From Agromyces sp. H66 (GTDB taxonomy: Bacteria; Actinomycetota; Actinomycetes; Actinomycetales; Microbacteriaceae), in the NCBI RefSeq assembly GCF_004959775.1, contig NZ_SJZG01000006.1, positions 162,993-226,992 on the forward strand: a stretch of 64,000 nucleotides of DNA, read 5' to 3'. A program made the position numbers and the translations under genes. This document shows, piece by piece, positions 62,229-64,000 of this stretch. The notes under the pieces were generated by a model. It saw nothing but the letters and a program-made list of their open reading frames with translations. It made no database searches and was not told the origin of the DNA. The first letter of the stretch is position 1. Each line of letters opens with the position of its first letter.

Positions 62229-63476
62229 ATGGACTCCATGTGGGTGGTGCTCACGGCACTGGCCTTCGGCATCTTCCTCGGGGCCGCGTTCGTGATCGTG
62301 CTGCACATGGCGGAGCGGCGGGGATCGAGCGCGGCTCGCGTCGTCGCCCCGACCATTCCCGACGGCATCGACCAGGTGCTCGAGGTGCTCGAGTCCGCGG
62401 GCGTCGTGCTCGATCCGTCCAACAACGTCTTGAAGGCCTCGCCCGGCGCCCTCGCCATGGGACTCGTGCGACAGCGGTCGCTCGTGCACGCCGAGATGCT
62501 CGACCTCGTGGCATCCGTTCGACGGACCGGCGAGCCGATCGCCGAGGAGTTGAGCGTGACGCGAGGCCCCTTCGGCGAGTCCACGCTGCTCCTGCGCGTG
62601 CTCGTGGCCCGGCTGGGCACGCGCTTCGTGCTGCTGCTGGCCGAGGACCGCACGGAGGCGCACCGCCTCGACGAGGTGCGTCGCGACTTCGTGGCGAACA
62701 TCAGCCACGAACTGAAGACGCCCATCGCCTCGGTGAGCCTGCTCGCCGAGGCGCTCGACCAGGCGGCCGACGAGCCCGAGCAGGTGCGTCGCTTCGCGGG
62801 GCGGCTCTCGATCGAGGCGAACCGGCTGGCCCACATCACGAGCGAGGTCATCGAGCTGTCGCGGCTGCAGGCGCGCGACGCGCTGCGTCCCGACGAGCTC
62901 GTGGACATCGACGATGTCGTGGCCGCGGCCGTCGACCAGAACCGGGTGGTGGCCGCGGCGAAGCAGGTCGACGTCGCGATGCGCGCGTCGACGAAGGCGA
63001 AGGTGTACGGCGACCGTGCCCTCATGATCGTCGCGGTGCACAACCTCGTGGCCAACGCCATCGCGTATTCCAATGAGGGCGGTCGCGTCGGCGTGGGGGC
63101 GAAGGTCGTCGGCGACACCGTCGAGATCGCGGTCACCGACCAGGGTATCGGCATGGATCCCGAGGAGCTCGAGCGGGTGTTCGAGCGCTTCTACCGCATC
63201 GACCAGGCTCGCTCGCGCAACACCGGCGGGTCGGGGCTCGGGCTCAGCATCGTGAAGCACACCGTGCAGAACCACGGCGGCGACGTGCGCGTGTGGTCGC
63301 AGCCGGGTCGCGGCTCCACCTTCATGATCCGGCTGCCGGTCGCGGAGGCGCCGGCCGATGCCGTACCGGACGAGACCGTCGAGCACACCGCCGGCACCCG
63401 GCCCGGGGCGGCGGATGTCGCCGCCGCCGCACTCGCGACGAGATCCGTCGCATCGAACCGAGGAGATCGCACGTGA
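62229..63476 (+). CDS. senX3: Phosphate-sensing histidine kinase SenX3
   Basis: A 415-aa kinase. One or two N-terminal membrane helices (residues 4-28) precede a PAS-like region (residues 45-140), HisKA with phospho-His in FVANISHELKTPIASVSLLAEAL, then HATPase boxes NLVANAIAYSNEGG, DQGIGMDPEELERVFERFYRIDQARSRNTGGSGLGLSIVK (in parts). ATG 62229 is 6 bases from TAGGGT (62217-62222), probably leaderless. Overlaps regX3 by GTGA. Confidence 0.92.
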   Translation: MDSMWVVLTALAFGIFLGAAFVIVLHMAERRGSSAARVVAPTIPDGIDQVLEVLESAGVVLDPSNNVLKASPGALAMGLVRQRSLVHAEMLDLVASVRRTGEPIAEELSVTRGPFGESTLLLRVLVARLGTRFVLLLAEDRTEAHRLDEVRRDFVANISHELKTPIASVSLLAEALDQAADEPEQVRRFAGRLSIEANRLAHITSEVIELSRLQARDALRPDELVDIDDVVAAAVDQNRVVAAAKQVDVAMRASTKAKVYGDRALMIVAVHNLVANAIAYSNEGGRVGVGAKVVGDTVEIAVTDQGIGMDPEELERVFERFYRIDQARSRNTGGSGLGLSIVKHTVQNHGGDVRVWSQPGRGSTFMIRLPVAEAPADAVPDETVEHTAGTRPGAADVAAAALATRSVASNRGDRT

Positions 63477-64000
63477 CCCGCATCCTGCTCGTCGAGGACG
63501 AGATCGCCCTCAGCGACCCGCTGAGCTTCCTGCTCGAGCGGGAGGGTTACGACGTGGAGGTGGCCGCCGACGGCCCCTCCGCCGTCGCGGCGTTCGACCA
63601 GCACGGAGCCGACCTGGTGCTCCTCGACCTGATGCTGCCCGGCCTGCCCGGCACCGAGGTGTGCCGCGAGATCCGCAATCGCTCGAACGTGCCGATCATC
63701 ATGCTGACGGCGAAGGACTCCGAGATCGACATCGTCGTGGGACTCGAGCTCGGCGCCGACGACTACATCACCAAGCCGTACTCCACGAGGGAGCTGCTCG
63801 CGCGCATCCGCGCCGTGCTCCGCCGACGCAACGAGGTCGAGGACTTCGACGAGGCGATCCTCGAGGGCGGGCGGGTGCGCATGGACGTCGACCGGCACAC
63901 GGTGGAGGTCGACGGCGAGCCCGTGCCCATGCCGCTCAAGGAATTCGAGCTGCTCGAACTGCTCATGCGCAATCCCGGACGCGTGCTCACGCGCGGCCAG
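63473..64000 (+). CDS. regX3: Response regulator RegX3, 5' part
   Basis: The first 176 codons of an OmpR-type regulator that runs off the window. Receiver: ILLVEDEIALSDPLSFLLEREGYDV, phospho-Asp in DLVLLDLMLPGLPG, MLTAKDSEIDIVVGLELGADDYITKPYSTRELLARI; the DNA-binding half begins LKEFELLELLMRNPGRVLTRGQ. With SenX3 it controls phosphate-starvation genes such as pstS. GTG start overlaps senX3. Confidence 0.94.
   Translation, partial: MTRILLVEDEIALSDPLSFLLEREGYDVEVAADGPSAVAAFDQHGADLVLLDLMLPGLPGTEVCREIRNRSNVPIIMLTAKDSEIDIVVGLELGADDYITKPYSTRELLARIRAVLRRRNEVEDFDEAILEGGRVRMDVDRHTVEVDGEPVPMPLKEFELLELLMRNPGRVLTRGQ

Overview
The window is about 72% GC by eye and codes like a Gram-positive actinobacterium. 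Gene content (orphan GlnR, SenX3-RegX3 beside PhoU, MarP-like protease, MutT1-type NUDIX/phosphatase, leaderless TANNNT promoters) and the very frequent GGATGCCGC word point to the family Microbacteriaceae, perhaps Agromyces or a relative. The genus is inference. It reads as ordinary chromosome with several accessory insertions; I see no phage, IS element or CRISPR array.

Layout. 0-2.3 kb: tail of isocitrate dehydrogenase and a P1B metal ATPase. 2.3-9.2 kb: twin hairpin repeats, a palindromic operator, then one operon for amino-sugar uptake (lipoprotein, two permeases, GH3 hexosaminidase, ROK kinase, NagB). 9.2-16 kb: TetR with a divergent YhgE-like membrane protein, YrdB, PurU, an MFS exporter, and a sigma factor fused to a zinc-finger, membrane-spanning anti-sigma-like half. 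16-20 kb (minus): GH20 hexosaminidase, NagA, RtcB; these complement the amino-sugar operon. 20-22.6 kb: ZTP riboswitch-glyA-folD, with nested inverted repeats between the two genes. 22.7-26.5 kb: MerR/GyrI pair, MarR divergent from a secreted tannase-like esterase. 26.7-30.3 kb: nonulosonic (sialic) acid cassette (neuA-HAD fusion, short neuB, glycosyltransferase-like). 30-43 kb: gamma carbonic anhydrase, APC permease, YbaK, GNAT, galKT divergent from a DeoR regulator and galM, MarP-like protease, LLM oxidoreductase, and a tRNA-Lys gene split by a group I intron beside an HNH protein. 43.5-47.8 kb: NarL-type two-component system, PabC-like enzyme, malic enzyme. 48-64 kb: phosphate block (pstSCAB, mutT1, ppk, glnR, later phoU and senX3-regX3) interleaved with nitrobindin, YgfZ, FUSC, a methyltransferase and gpmA.

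The genes join into a few circuits. Chitin/muropeptide amino sugars pass through GH20 and GH3 to a ROK kinase, NagA and NagB. The Leloir pathway is galTK plus galM under a DeoR regulator. One-carbon flow (glyA, folD, purU, ygfZ) is sensed in part by a ZTP riboswitch. Phosphate uptake and polyphosphate synthesis carry PHO-box-like repeats at pstS, ppk and the phoU/senX3 divergon.

The most striking element is the tRNA-Lys(UUU) gene with a compact 253-nt group I intron after U34. Also worth attention: the one-piece sigma/anti-sigma fusion, the NeuB that stops before its SAF domain, a covarying hairpin repeat pair, nested GAATTC inverted repeats in front of folD, and at least thirteen genes whose start codon lies 6-8 nt from a -10 box, which implies leaderless translation.
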